Below are positions 25,624-34,041 of a DNA stretch of 64,000 bases, piece after piece. Below the pieces are notes generated by a model that searched no databases, was not told the DNA's origin, and worked only from the letters and a program-made list of their open reading frames with translations. Every line of letters begins with the position of its first letter. The stretch's first letter is position 1. The DNA is from VRUE01 sp036266075. Its GTDB lineage: Bacteria; Actinomycetota; Thermoleophilia; Solirubrobacterales; 70-9. A program made the position numbers and the translations under genes. The stretch covers positions 1 to 64,000 of the forward strand of contig DATANV010000016.1 of the NCBI GenBank assembly GCA_036266075.1, written 5' to 3'.

Positions 25624-27594
25624 GTGATCCCGACTTACGCAGCGGCGCTGGCGGTCTGCCTCTCTTCTCTCGCGCTTGGACAGGCAGCGCTCGCCCTTTG
25701 CGGCGTGCGGCGCTGGTCCTGGCTCTCACCGGCCGTCGGCCTGGCGCTCCTCGCGGCGGTCTGCTGGGCGACCGTTCGCCTGCCGGGGAATGGCTTGATG
25801 TCGGCGACCGTCGTTCTCGTCTTGACCGCCATCGCGATCACCCTCCTGCGGAACCGGGTCGGGGGTGGGAGGGAGGCCCTCGGGGCGGGGCTCCCTGTCG
25901 CCGTCGTCGCCCTGCTCGCCGCCTCGCTGCCCTTCGCCGTCGAAGGCCACTTCGGCATCCTTGGCACCGGCTTCAACCCGGACATGTCGCAGCACCTGCT
26001 GGCAACCGACCGCCTGATCCACGGCGCCGGCTCGCCGCTCCTGCACCAGGGCTACCCGCTGGGGCCCCACGCGATTGTCGCGGCACTGAACAAGGGCCTC
26101 GGGATCGGCATCGTTCAAAGCTTCGACGGCCTCATGGTCGCGGTGGCGATCCTCGCCCCGCTGACTGCCCTGGCGGTCTTCGAGAAACTGCCACCGCTCC
26201 AAAGGACGGCGGCCGCCCTGCTCGTCGGCCTCCCGTACCTGGTTGCCTCCTACTACGCCCAGGGCGCCTTCAAGGAGACGATCCAAGCCCTCCTGGTCCT
26301 AGCCTTCGTCCTCTCCCTCCGCGAAAGCACCCACACCTGGCACCAACTCCCCCTCCGCCTCGTCCCAGCCGCCCTCATCGCAATAGGAAGCGTCTACACC
26401 TACAGCTTCCCCGGCCTCATCTGGCCAGCAGCCATCGCCGTCATCTGGACGGTTCTGGAGTGGCTGAGAAGAGACGCGTCTCCGGCGGTTGGGGGTGAAG
26501 CGGGGGGTTTTCCGCCGCCCGAAGGCTGCGGAGGGGAGGGCCCCGTCCCGGCAAGCGCTGTGTCCCGGCCCCCGGAGCAGCGCGTAGGGCAAGGAAGGCC
26601 CCCCGCTTCACCCTCAGGATCCGCCGGCCTGGGCGCCTTGTCCCTAGCCGTTCTCATCTTCCTGGTCGGAACCCTCCCGGAGCTCGGCCGAATGATCGAC
26701 TTCCACAGCTTCGAGACCTTCGACCCCACCGGCCCCGGCCTGGGCAATCTCTTCGGCCAGATCTCGCCCTTCGAGGCGCTCGGCATCTGGCTCTCGGGCG
26801 ACTTCCGGCTCGCGCCTGGAGACGGTGTCGTGCCGGCCATCTTCTACTACCTGGGGGCAGCTTTCGCTGTGGCCCTGCTGTTCTACGGGCTCAAGCGCTG
26901 TCGGCGCCTGCACGAGCGGGCGATCCTCGCGAGCGCGCTGGCTGTCGTCCTTCTCTACGTCGCGGCTCGCCTGGGCGGTACGCCCTACACCGCGGCCAAG
27001 GCCCTCGAGATCGCCGCGCCGGTCCTCACGCTCGCGCTCCTGCGTCCGCTGGCGGGGTCGTTCGGTGCGGCATCTCCCGCGGGTGGCGCGGTAGGGGGGA
27101 CCTCCCGCGAGGAAGCTTCAGCTATCGCAGGGGGAGGTGGGTCCCTTGCCGCGACAGGACCCGCGGGCCTGGCGTTCTTGGCCTACGTCCTGGCGGCGGG
27201 CGCCTGCTCGCTGCTTGCCTTTGCCAACGCGCCGGTTGGGCCGACCTCCTACTCGCCGGCGCTGACCGGGTTGCGGCCTCTGCTCGCTGGCAGCTCGGCG
27301 CTGGTGCTCGTGCCCGAGGAGCTGCTCGACGACGAACACGGCGAGCCCTACATCGCCTGGGAGCTGCGCGGCGGGCGGGTCTGCATCAAAGCGGCAAGCG
27401 CCGCCGGGGGCAGGGCGCCGAGCGGCATCCGCTTCTTCGTTACCCAGAACACGACGCAGATGCCCTTCCGTGGCCTCCACCTGCGCCGGCGCACCTGGCC
27501 GTACGCCGTCTGGGAACGCCCCGGTGCGACCCGCGGCCCGAGCCCCTGCCCGTTGATCGCCGTCCGCCAGGCACGCAGCGGCGCCCGACCGTAA
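25624..27594 (+). CDS. Large polytopic membrane protein with palindromic insertions
   Basis: 656 aa, GTG start at 25624 with a TAGGCT box 9 nt upstream and no Shine-Dalgarno site. About 12-14 hydrophobic segments and a soluble C-terminal end, like the GT-C/DUF2079 class of lipid-linked glycosyltransferases, but I cannot confirm the family; an Asp near the first loop (GTGFNPDMSQHLL) could be catalytic. Two hydrophilic Gly/Pro/Ala-rich stretches, residues about 286-335 and 484-515, coincide with DNA palindromes at 26482-26627 and 27076-27167 and lie in loops between helices. They look like later insertions that kept the frame. Confidence 0.7.
   Translation: MIPTYAAALAVCLSSLALGQAALALCGVRRWSWLSPAVGLALLAAVCWATVRLPGNGLMSATVVLVLTAIAITLLRNRVGGGREALGAGLPVAVVALLAASLPFAVEGHFGILGTGFNPDMSQHLLATDRLIHGAGSPLLHQGYPLGPHAIVAALNKGLGIGIVQSFDGLMVAVAILAPLTALAVFEKLPPLQRTAAALLVGLPYLVASYYAQGAFKETIQALLVLAFVLSLRESTHTWHQLPLRLVPAALIAIGSVYTYSFPGLIWPAAIAVIWTVLEWLRRDASPAVGGEAGGFPPPEGCGGEGPVPASAVSRPPEQRVGQGRPPASPSGSAGLGALSLAVLIFLVGTLPELGRMIDFHSFETFDPTGPGLGNLFGQISPFEALGIWLSGDFRLAPGDGVVPAIFYYLGAAFAVALLFYGLKRCRRLHERAILASALAVVLLYVAARLGGTPYTAAKALEIAAPVLTLALLRPLAGSFGAASPAGGAVGGTSREEASAIAGGGGSLAATGPAGLAFLAYVLAAGACSLLAFANAPVGPTSYSPALTGLRPLLAGSSALVLVPEELLDDEHGEPYIAWELRGGRVCIKAASAAGGRAPSGIRFFVTQNTTQMPFRGLHLRRRTWPYAVWERPGATRGPSPCPLIAVRQARSGARP
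26482..26627. repeat. Palindromic element inserted in a reading frame
   Basis: Arms CCGGCGG...GGGTGAAGCGGGGGG (26482-26513) and CCCCCCGCTTCACCC...CCGCCGG (26593-26627) flank a G/C-rich middle of about 80 bp. The element encodes a low-complexity loop of the membrane protein starting at 25624. Confidence 0.75.
27076..27167. repeat. Second palindromic element in the same reading frame
   Basis: CCCGCGGGT...GGGGGACCTCCC (from 27076) is mirrored by GGGAGGTGGGTCCC...CCCGCGGG (to 27167). The arm sequence differs from the one at 26482, but the plan is the same. It encodes the loop rich in Gly, Ala and Ser near residue 500. Confidence 0.7.
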
Positions 27595-27596
27595 AC

Positions 27597-27639
27597 GAGT
27601 TCGCCTTTAGTCGCGGTATGCGCGAAAAAAGGCGAACTC
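27597..27639 (+). terminator. Perfect 12-bp inverted repeat before thrS
   Basis: GAGTTCGCCTTT (27597) pairs perfectly with AAAGGCGAACTC (27639) around a 19-nt loop containing TGCGCGAAA. It starts 2 nt after the TAA of the membrane protein, so a terminator is likely. It also lies just upstream of the proposed thrS promoter. Confidence 0.55.
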
Positions 27640-27682
27640 AGCGCGCCGTGGGCGGCTTCGCCTCCGTAAGTAGCATGCGCTC

Positions 27683-29614
27683 ATCGAGGCGACGACCAAC
27701 ATCACCGCGAAACTTCCGGACGGAAAGTCGCTTGAGCTGCCCGACGGCGCCAGTGGCGCCGACGCTGCGGCTGCGATCGGTCCCGGACTCGCCAAGGCCG
27801 CCCTGGCGATCCGCGTCGACGGCCAGCTGCGCGATCTGGCGGCGCCGCTGCCCGACGGGGCCGCGATCGCGATCCTCACCGACCGCGACCCCGAGGCGCT
27901 GGCGCTGATCCGCCACGACGCGGCCCACTTGATGGCCGAGGCGGTGATGGAGCTCTACCCCGGCACCAAGGTGACGATCGGGCCGCCGATCGAGCAGGGC
28001 TTCTACTACGACTTCGAGTTTCCGCCCGACGTCAGGGTCAACGAGGACGACCTCGAGCGGATCGAAGCGGCGATGCGCGAGCACATCGCCGCTGATGAGC
28101 CCTTCGAACGGCGCGAGCTGCCGCCGGGGGAGGCGATTGAGCTGTTCCGCGCCCAGGGCCAGGACTACAAGGTCGAGCTGATCGAGGACCTGGTCCGCGA
28201 CGAGGGGATGGAGGCGGTTTCGCTCTACCGCAACGGCCCCTTCGAGGACCTCTGCCGCGGCCCCCACGGGCCCTCGACCGGCCGCATCGCGGCGATCAAG
28301 CTCAGCTCGGTCGCCGGCGCCTACTGGCGCGGCGATGAGAGCCGCGCGATGCTGACGCGGATCTACGGCACGGCCTTCTTCTCGAAGAAGGACCTCGACC
28401 TCCACCTGGAGCGGATCGAGGAGGCCAAAGCCCGCGACCACCGCCGCCTCGGGCCCCAGCTCGGTCTCTTCATGCTGCGCAAGGAGGCGCCTGGCATGCC
28501 TTTCTGGCTGTCCCATGGCACCACGCTGCTGCGCCTGATCGAGGCCGAGGTCCACACCCAGCTACGCAAGCGCGAGTACGTCGAGATCAAAACGCCGCAC
28601 CTGATGGACGTCGAGCTCTGGCACCGCTCCGGCCACTGGGACAACTACCAGGAGAACATGTACTTCACCGAGTCGAAGGAGCGCCAGTACGCGATCCGGC
28701 CGATGAACTGCCCGGGCGCCTGCCTCGTCTTCGACTCCGAGCGGCACTCCTACCGCGAGCTGCCGCTGCGGATGGCCGAGTTCGGCCAGGTCTCCCGCGC
28801 CGAGCGCGAGGGCGTCCTCCACGGCCTGCTGCGGGTCCGCGCTTTCACCCAGGACGACGCCCACATCTACTGCACGCCGGAGCAGATCGTCGACGAGGTG
28901 ACCGGGATCTGCGAGGCGATCGACGAGCTGTATGCGCGCTTCGGCTTCGAGGACGTTCACATCGAGCTGTCCACGCGGCCACAGAAGTCGATCGGCACCG
29001 AGGAGCAGTGGCGGCAGGCGGAAGACGCGCTGCGCAGCGCGCTCGAGAGCCAGGGCCGGGAGTACACCTTGAACCCCGGCGACGGTGCCTTCTACGGGCC
29101 GAAGATCGACTTCCACATCACCGACGCGCTGGGCCGCTCCTGGCAGTGCGGCACCTGCCAGGTCGATTTCTTCATGCCGGAGCGCTTCGACCTCACCTAC
29201 ACCGACCAGAACGACGAGCCGCAGCGGCCGGTGATGATCCACCGTGCCCTCCTCGGTTCGCTGGAGCGCTTCGCCGGGATCCTGATCGAGCACTACGGCG
29301 GCCGCTTCCCGGTCTGGCTGGCGCCGGTCCAGGCAACCGTCTTGCCGATCTCCGACCGCCACGTTGCCCATGGCAACGAGGTCGCCACGAAGCTGCGCGA
29401 CCTCGGCGTGCGGGTCGAGGTCGACCGCCGCTCGGAGTCGATCGGGAAGAAGGTCCGCGACGCGGAAATCGCCCGCTTCCCCTACATGCTCGTCGTCGGC
29501 GACCGCGAGCGGGATACAGGCGAGGTCGCGGTTCGTTCCCATCGCGAGGGCGAGCTGGGCTCGATGGCGCTACCCGAGTTCGCCGCCCTGGTCCACCGTG
29601 AAGAGAACGCTTGA
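27683..29614 (+). CDS. thrS: Threonyl-tRNA synthetase; start codon not canonical
   Basis: It charges tRNA-Thr. The open frame from TAG 27671 encodes a full TGS domain (ITAKLPDGKSLELPDGASGA, then LAKAALAIRVDGQLRDLAAP), the editing-domain region, the class II core (RPMNCPGACLVF, AFTQDDAHIY, IHRALLGSLERFAG, with the zinc-binding Cys/His) and the anticodon-binding domain (VWLAPVQATVLPISDRH). No ATG, GTG or TTG exists in frame before TTG 27929, inside the domain after TGS. A TAGCAT box lies 6 nt before ATC 27683, so a leaderless start at AUC is my preferred reading. ATG 27675 would need a frameshift. Length from 27683 is 643 aa. Confidence 0.9.
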   Translation: MEATTNITAKLPDGKSLELPDGASGADAAAAIGPGLAKAALAIRVDGQLRDLAAPLPDGAAIAILTDRDPEALALIRHDAAHLMAEAVMELYPGTKVTIGPPIEQGFYYDFEFPPDVRVNEDDLERIEAAMREHIAADEPFERRELPPGEAIELFRAQGQDYKVELIEDLVRDEGMEAVSLYRNGPFEDLCRGPHGPSTGRIAAIKLSSVAGAYWRGDESRAMLTRIYGTAFFSKKDLDLHLERIEEAKARDHRRLGPQLGLFMLRKEAPGMPFWLSHGTTLLRLIEAEVHTQLRKREYVEIKTPHLMDVELWHRSGHWDNYQENMYFTESKERQYAIRPMNCPGACLVFDSERHSYRELPLRMAEFGQVSRAEREGVLHGLLRVRAFTQDDAHIYCTPEQIVDEVTGICEAIDELYARFGFEDVHIELSTRPQKSIGTEEQWRQAEDALRSALESQGREYTLNPGDGAFYGPKIDFHITDALGRSWQCGTCQVDFFMPERFDLTYTDQNDEPQRPVMIHRALLGSLERFAGILIEHYGGRFPVWLAPVQATVLPISDRHVAHGNEVATKLRDLGVRVEVDRRSESIGKKVRDAEIARFPYMLVVGDRERDTGEVAVRSHREGELGSMALPEFAALVHREENA

Positions 29615-29621
29615 ACGGCGG

Positions 29622-29651
29622 TTGCCCGCTTCTCGGCTCTGTCTCTATACT
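29622..29651 (+). promoter_or_regulatory. Promoter of infC
   Basis: TTGCCC (29622-29627) and TATACT (29646-29651) are separated by 18 nt. Transcription would start near 29658 and give a leader of about 95 nt before infC, room for autoregulation. It lies just after the thrS stop. Confidence 0.55.
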
Positions 29652-29752
29652 TGCCACACTTGATCGCCGCCACGTCAAAAAGTCCGCGCCGCTGAGCGTC
29701 CCGTGGCCGCTGCATCCCTCGTCCTCTTGAAGCTCCACCTCTCTTCTCGCTA

Positions 29753-30352
29753 GTGCCTGTTCCGCGCAGGTTCGACCGGCGCCCGCCGGAGCGGGACACG
29801 ACGCGCATCAACGAGCGCATCCGCGTGCCGAAGGTACGGCTGATCGGCGCCGAGGGCGAGCAGCTCGGCATCCTCGACACTGCCGAGGCGCTGCAGCGCG
29901 CCCAGGAGGCCGACCTCGACCTGGTCGAGGTCGCGCCCAACTCGAAACCGCCGGTCACCCGCCTGCTCGACTACTCGAAGTACAAATACGAGCAGGAGCA
30001 GAAGCAGAAGCAGGCCCGCAAGCACCAGCAGCAGGTCAACGTCCGCGAGATCAAGCTGCGCCCGAAGATCGCCGACCACGACTACGAGACCAAGAAGGGC
30101 CACGTCGAGCGCTTCCTGCGCCACCAGAACAAAGTCAAGATCACGATCATGTTCCGCGGCCGCGAGCAGGCCCACCCGGAGCGCGGGCGGGCGCTGCTGC
30201 AGCGCCTCTTCGAGGACCTCGACGGCCTGGCGACGATCGAGTCCGAGCCGCTGCAGGAGGGGCGCAACATGAGCATGATGCTGGCGCCGAGCAGGGAGGC
30301 GGCGAAGGATTCGCAGGAGCCCGATCCCGGCGGGGATTCCGCGGGGGAGTAG
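29753..30352 (+). CDS. infC: Translation initiation factor IF-3
   Basis: 199 aa, GTG start at 29753. The N-domain (INERIRVPKVRLIGAEGEQL, LVEVAPNSKPPVTRLLDYSK), linker (KYEQEQKQKQARKHQ) and C-domain (EIKLRPKIADHDYETKKGHV, HPERGRALLQRL) are complete. It has its own promoter. The last residues (PDPGGDSAGE) are encoded by a near-copy of the left arm of the palindrome that follows, so the tail grew from the repeat. Unlike the usual order, rpmI and rplT do not follow directly; wecB on the other strand lies between. Confidence 0.96.
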   Translation: MPVPRRFDRRPPERDTTRINERIRVPKVRLIGAEGEQLGILDTAEALQRAQEADLDLVEVAPNSKPPVTRLLDYSKYKYEQEQKQKQARKHQQQVNVREIKLRPKIADHDYETKKGHVERFLRHQNKVKITIMFRGREQAHPERGRALLQRLFEDLDGLATIESEPLQEGRNMSMMLAPSREAAKDSQEPDPGGDSAGE

Positions 30353-30465
30353 GGCTCGATCCCAGTAGGGATTCCGCTTAACTTTTTCGCTGACAGCGCG
30401 GCGACTCTCGTTGACGCAATCGGGCGAAAAAGTACAAGACGCTCCATCCCTACCGGGATCGAGCC
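30353..30465. repeat. Palindromic intergenic element, copy 1
   Basis: It fills exactly the gap between the infC stop (TAG 30350-30352) and the wecB stop (30466). The outer arms are GGCTCGATCCCAGTAGGGAT and its near-perfect complement. The inner stem is ACTTTTTCGC/GCGAAAAAGT. The loop contains GCGGCGACTCTCG. As a hairpin between convergent genes it could terminate both. It shares inner stem and loop with the elements at 52477 and 60302. Confidence 0.85.
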
Positions 30466-31533
30466 TCACGTCAGCAGGTCGGCGATTCGCTCGGATGCGT
30501 GGCCGTCCCAGAGCGGCGGGGGTTGAGCTGGGGGGGAGGGGCGGTTGGCGAGCAGGGTTGGAATCGTGGCTATCGCCGCGGGGTCGAGGCCGAGGAGGGT
30601 GTTGGTGCCGGCGCGGATCGTCACCGGGCGCTCGGTGTTGTCGCGCAGGGTGAAGCAGGGCACCCCGAGGTAGGTCGTCTCCTCCTGGATGCCGCCGGAG
30701 TCGGTGAGGACGGCGCCGGCGTCGGCCAGCAGCGAGAGGAAGTCGACGTAGCCGAGCGGCTCGCAGAGCTGCAGGCCGGGGTGCTCGGCGGCAATCTCCT
30801 CCATTGCCTTGCGGGTGCGGGGGTGGACGGGGAAGACGACCGGGACCTCGCGTCCGACCTCCGCCAGGCGCCGCACGGTCTCCGGCAGCAGCTCGCCGTC
30901 GACCAAGGCCGGCCGGTGCAGGGTGACGAGTACGAACGAGCCCGGCTCGACGCCGTGCCGCGCTGCCGTCCCGGCGGCGCGGAAGCGGCCTTCGAGCGCG
31001 ATCAACGTGTCGATCATCGTGTTACCGACGAAGTGCATGCGCTCGTCCGGGATTCCCTCGGCGCGCAGGTTGGCGATTGCCTCGTCGCTGTGGAGGAAGA
31101 GGTAGGCGGCGAACTCGTCGGCGACGATGCGGTTGACCTCCTCCGGCATCGTGCGGTCGAAGCTGCGCAGGCCGGACTCGACATGGGCGACCGGGATGCC
31201 CATCTTCACCGCGGTCAGCGCCGCCGCCAGGGTCGAGTTGACGTCGCCCGGGACGATCACCAGATCCGGCCGCTCCTCTTCGAGCACCGGCTCTAGGCGC
31301 TCCATGACCAGGGCCGTCTGGCGGGCGTGGCTGCCGGAGCCCACCTCGAGCATGTGGTCGGGCGCCGGCACGCCCAGCTCTTCGAAGAAGACCTGCGACA
31401 TCGCCCGGTCGTAGTGCTGGCCGGTGTGCACGAGGGCATGGCGCCCCGCGGGCAGGCGGGCGCGCAGCGCCGCGATCACCGGCGCGGTCTTGACGAAGTT
31501 CGGCCGGGTGCCGACGACGTAGACGATCCGCAT
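30466..31533 (-). CDS. wecB: UDP-N-acetylglucosamine 2-epimerase (non-hydrolysing)
   Basis: 355 aa from ATG 31533; a TACGCT box lies 8 nt upstream. It interconverts UDP-GlcNAc and UDP-ManNAc for surface polysaccharide synthesis. Motifs include VVGTRPNFVKTAPVIAAL, HTGQHYDRAMSQVFFEEL, VPGDVNSTLAAALTA, HVESGLRSFDRTMPEEVNR, LVTLHRP, and DSGGIQEETTYLGVP with RDNTERP. Length and active-site residues are standard. It is opposite in direction to its neighbours and separates infC from rpmI-rplT, which is unusual. Confidence 0.93.
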   Translation of the reverse strand: MRIVYVVGTRPNFVKTAPVIAALRARLPAGRHALVHTGQHYDRAMSQVFFEELGVPAPDHMLEVGSGSHARQTALVMERLEPVLEEERPDLVIVPGDVNSTLAAALTAVKMGIPVAHVESGLRSFDRTMPEEVNRIVADEFAAYLFLHSDEAIANLRAEGIPDERMHFVGNTMIDTLIALEGRFRAAGTAARHGVEPGSFVLVTLHRPALVDGELLPETVRRLAEVGREVPVVFPVHPRTRKAMEEIAAEHPGLQLCEPLGYVDFLSLLADAGAVLTDSGGIQEETTYLGVPCFTLRDNTERPVTIRAGTNTLLGLDPAAIATIPTLLANRPSPPAQPPPLWDGHASERIADLLT

Positions 31534-31608
31534 GCGGCGGCAGCGTACCTGCGACGCCAGCCGCCTCGGCTGGGGCAGGCGCGCCGGTCTGCTTCAATAC
31601 GCCACCCG

Positions 31609-31809
31609 ATGCCGAAGATGAAAACCCATTCCGGCGCCAAGAAGCGGTTCCGCAAGACCGCCAAGGGCAAGCTGCGCGGACGGCGCGCTTACTCGAGCCA
31701 CATCCTCGAGAAAAAGTCGCCGAAGCGCAAGCGGCAGATGGCGCGGCCGGTGGAGATCGCTCCGGCTGACGTGAAGCGGGTCCGCAACCTGCTCGGAGGC
31801 GGCAAGTGA
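31609..31809 (+). CDS. rpmI: Large ribosomal subunit protein bL35
   Basis: A 66-aa, strongly basic protein: MPKMKTHSGAKKRFRKTAKG, then LRGRRAYSSHILEKKSPKRK. ATG 31609 is the family start. No Shine-Dalgarno site is visible; CAATAC about 8 nt upstream may serve as a -10 for a short or absent leader. Its stop overlaps the rplT start (GTGA). Confidence 0.96.
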   Translation: MPKMKTHSGAKKRFRKTAKGKLRGRRAYSSHILEKKSPKRKRQMARPVEIAPADVKRVRNLLGGGK

Positions 31810-32165
31810 GCCGGGTTAAGCGGTCCGTCCACGCGCGCAAGAAGCGCCGCAAGGTGCTGAAGGAAGCCAAGGGCTACTTCGGCCGCAAGCACTCCTCCTA
31901 CCGCTTCGCCAAAGAGCAGGTGCAGCGCTCGGGGATGTACGCCTACCGCGACCGGCGCAACCGCAAGCGGGAGTTCCGGCGCCTCTGGATCACGCGGATC
32001 AACGCCGCCGCGCGACTCGAGGGCATGAGCTACTCGGAATTGATCCACGGCCTCGACAAGGCCGGCGTCGAGGTGAACCGCAAGATGCTCGCCGACATCG
32101 CGGTCAACGACCGCGATGCGTTTCGCCGATTTGTGGAGCTCGCCCGGGAGGGTGCGGCCGCCTAG
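31806..32165 (+). CDS. rplT: Large ribosomal subunit protein bL20
   Basis: 119 aa, GTG 31806, translationally coupled to rpmI. It has the typical extended basic N-terminus (SRVKRSVHARKKRRKVLKEA) and the globular C-domain (MSYSELIHGLDKAGVEVNRK, MLADIAVND). It is needed early in 50S assembly. A strong terminator follows 28 nt downstream. Confidence 0.97.
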   Translation: MSRVKRSVHARKKRRKVLKEAKGYFGRKHSSYRFAKEQVQRSGMYAYRDRRNRKREFRRLWITRINAAARLEGMSYSELIHGLDKAGVEVNRKMLADIAVNDRDAFRRFVELAREGAAA

Positions 32166-32192
32166 CCGCAACCCACACTCCAACTTCCCGGG

Positions 32193-32218
32193 CGGGCCGT
32201 CTTCACGGCCCGTTTTTT
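32193..32218 (+). terminator. Rho-independent terminator after rplT
   Basis: The stem CGGGCCGT-CTTC-ACGGCCCG is followed directly by a run of six T, the classic intrinsic form. It is the clearest T-tailed terminator in the window. Confidence 0.9.
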
Positions 32219-32269
32219 GTTGTCCGCACGTCCCAGGAGAAGATCGAACAGAGAAGAAGATCGCATCCG

Positions 32270-32983
32270 ATGATCGTCAGCCCCCACAACGAGAAGCTGA
32301 AGCTGGTCCGCAAGCTGCGCGAGCGCAAGCACCGCGAGCGCGAGCGGCTGTTCGCGACCGAGGGCGAGGACCTACTCGAGGCGGGCCTGGCGAGTGGGAC
32401 CGAGCCGCGCTTCGTGCTCAGCGCCGCGGGCAGCGGCCTCGGCGGCGAGGAGGTCGAGCCGGACCTGCTGGCGGGCGTCTCGACGCTCGGCTCGGGGACG
32501 CGGGCGATCGCCGTCTGGCCGCTGCGCTGGGCCGGGCAAGCGCAACCGCCCTGCGTCTACCTTCACGCCATCGCCGATCCCGGCAACGTCGGCGCGATCG
32601 TCCGCAGCGCCGACGCCCTGCTGGGCGGCAGCGTCGTGCTCGGCCCCGAGTGCGCCGACCCGTTCTCGCCGAAGGCGGCGCGGGCCAGCATGGGCTCGAT
32701 CTTCGCGGCGCCGCTGCTGCGGGCGGAGCTGGCGATAACGCCGCGCCCGCGGGCGGCCCTCGTCGCCCACGGCGGCGAGAAGCCCGGCGCGCTAGCCGGC
32801 GCGGCGACGCTCTGCCTCGGCGCCGAGCGTGGGGGGCTGCCGGCCGAGGCATTGGCCGAGTGCGACCTGCGCGTGACGATCCCGCTGCGCGCCGGGGGAC
32901 CCGATTCGCTCAACGTCGCCGCCGCCGCGGCGATCGCCTGCGAGCGGCTATCGTCGCCCGCCATGCAGGAGGCGGCCGAATGA
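32270..32983 (+). CDS. SpoU/TrmH-family RNA 2'-O-methyltransferase
   Basis: 237 aa. A small N-terminal substrate-binding domain (NEKLKLVRKLRERKHRERER) precedes the knotted SPOUT domain with AIADPGNVGAIVRSADA (motif 1), LGAERGGLPAE (motif 2) and IPLRAGGPDSLNVAAAAAI (motif 3), so SAM binding and catalysis look intact. The target nucleotide (rRNA or tRNA ribose) is unknown. It overlaps pheS by 4 nt; RNA methyltransferase next to pheST is a common bacterial arrangement. Confidence 0.9.
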   Translation: MIVSPHNEKLKLVRKLRERKHRERERLFATEGEDLLEAGLASGTEPRFVLSAAGSGLGGEEVEPDLLAGVSTLGSGTRAIAVWPLRWAGQAQPPCVYLHAIADPGNVGAIVRSADALLGGSVVLGPECADPFSPKAARASMGSIFAAPLLRAELAITPRPRAALVAHGGEKPGALAGAATLCLGAERGGLPAEALAECDLRVTIPLRAGGPDSLNVAAAAAIACERLSSPAMQEAAE

Positions 32984-34041
32984 CGCTCGAGCGGATCGAA
33001 GCGATCGAGGCCGAGGCCGGGGCGGCGATCGAGGCCGCGCCTGGCACCGGAGAGCTGGAGGAGCTGCGGGTGCGTTACCTCGGCCGCAAAGCCGAGCTGA
33101 CGACGATCCTGCGCGGCATCGCCGATCTGCCCGAGTCGGAGAGGGGCAGGGTCGGCGGCGGCGCCAACCGGGTCCGCAAGGGGCTCGAGGCGCTGCTCGA
33201 GCGCCGCGCCGCGGAGCTCGACGCCGCCGAGCTGGAGCAGCGGCTGGCGGGCGACCGGATCGACGTCACCCTGCCGGGGGCGCCGCCGCGGTCGCCCGGC
33301 CATCTGCACTTGATCAGCCGCACGACGCGGCAGATCGAGGACGTCATGGTCGGGCTCGGCTACCGGGTGATGGAGGGGCCCGAGATCGAGCACGACTACT
33401 ACAACTTCACCGCCCTCAACCATCCGCCCGGCCACCCGGCGCGGATGCTGCAGGACACCTTCTACGTGCAGTCGCACCCCGACGTCCTGCTGCGCACCCA
33501 CACCTCGCCGATGCAGGTCCGGGCGATGGAGGCGCAGCCGCCGCCGATCTTCATCGTCGTTCCCGGCAAGGTCTACCGGCGCGACTCCGACGCCACCCAC
33601 AGCCCGATGTTCCACCAGGTCGAGGGTCTGGCCATCGCTGAGGGCCTGACGCTCGCGGATCTCAAGGGCACGCTCGAGCAGATGTTGCGGGCGCTCTTCG
33701 GGCGGGAGCGCGAGATCCGCATGCGGCCGCACTTCTTCCCCTTCACCGAGCCGAGCGTCGAGGTCGACGTCTCCTGCTTCCAGTGTGAGGGGAGCGGCGA
33801 GCTGGCCGGGGGGGAGCGCTGCAACCTCTGCAAGGGGCAGGGCTGGATCGAGATCCTCGGCGCCGGCATGGTCGACCCCAATGTGCTCGGCTTCGTCGAG
33901 TCGAATGGCTACGACGCCGACCGCGTGCAGGGCTTCGCCTTCGGGATCGGGGTCGAGCGGGTGGCGATGCTGCGCCATGGCGTCCCCGACCTGCGCCGCT
34001 TCTTCGACAACGACGTACGGATGCTGGAGCAGTTCTCATGA
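32980..34041 (+). CDS. pheS: Phenylalanyl-tRNA synthetase alpha chain
   Basis: 353 aa from ATG 32980 (ATGA overlap with the methyltransferase). An N-terminal coiled coil is followed by the class II core: GYRVMEGPEIEHDYYNF, DTFYV, LLRTHTSPMQVRAM, GKVYRRDSDATHSPMFHQVEG and the C-terminal FAFGIGVERVAML. The Cys pairs in SCFQCEG and CNLCKGQGWIEILG are normal for the bacterial family. It forms an alpha2-beta2 enzyme with PheT. Confidence 0.96.
   Translation: MTLERIEAIEAEAGAAIEAAPGTGELEELRVRYLGRKAELTTILRGIADLPESERGRVGGGANRVRKGLEALLERRAAELDAAELEQRLAGDRIDVTLPGAPPRSPGHLHLISRTTRQIEDVMVGLGYRVMEGPEIEHDYYNFTALNHPPGHPARMLQDTFYVQSHPDVLLRTHTSPMQVRAMEAQPPPIFIVVPGKVYRRDSDATHSPMFHQVEGLAIAEGLTLADLKGTLEQMLRALFGREREIRMRPHFFPFTEPSVEVDVSCFQCEGSGELAGGERCNLCKGQGWIEILGAGMVDPNVLGFVESNGYDADRVQGFAFGIGVERVAMLRHGVPDLRRFFDNDVRMLEQFS

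Noticed and set aside
27597..27683. T-box or threonine attenuator before thrS
   Set aside because: The interval is too short, the hairpin lacks a T-box bulge sequence and a T-run, and the TAGCAT box suggests transcription starts after the hairpin.
33563..33900. CxxC pairs in PheS as an inserted zinc finger
   Set aside because: These cysteines (CFQC, CNLC) are normal for many bacterial PheS proteins.
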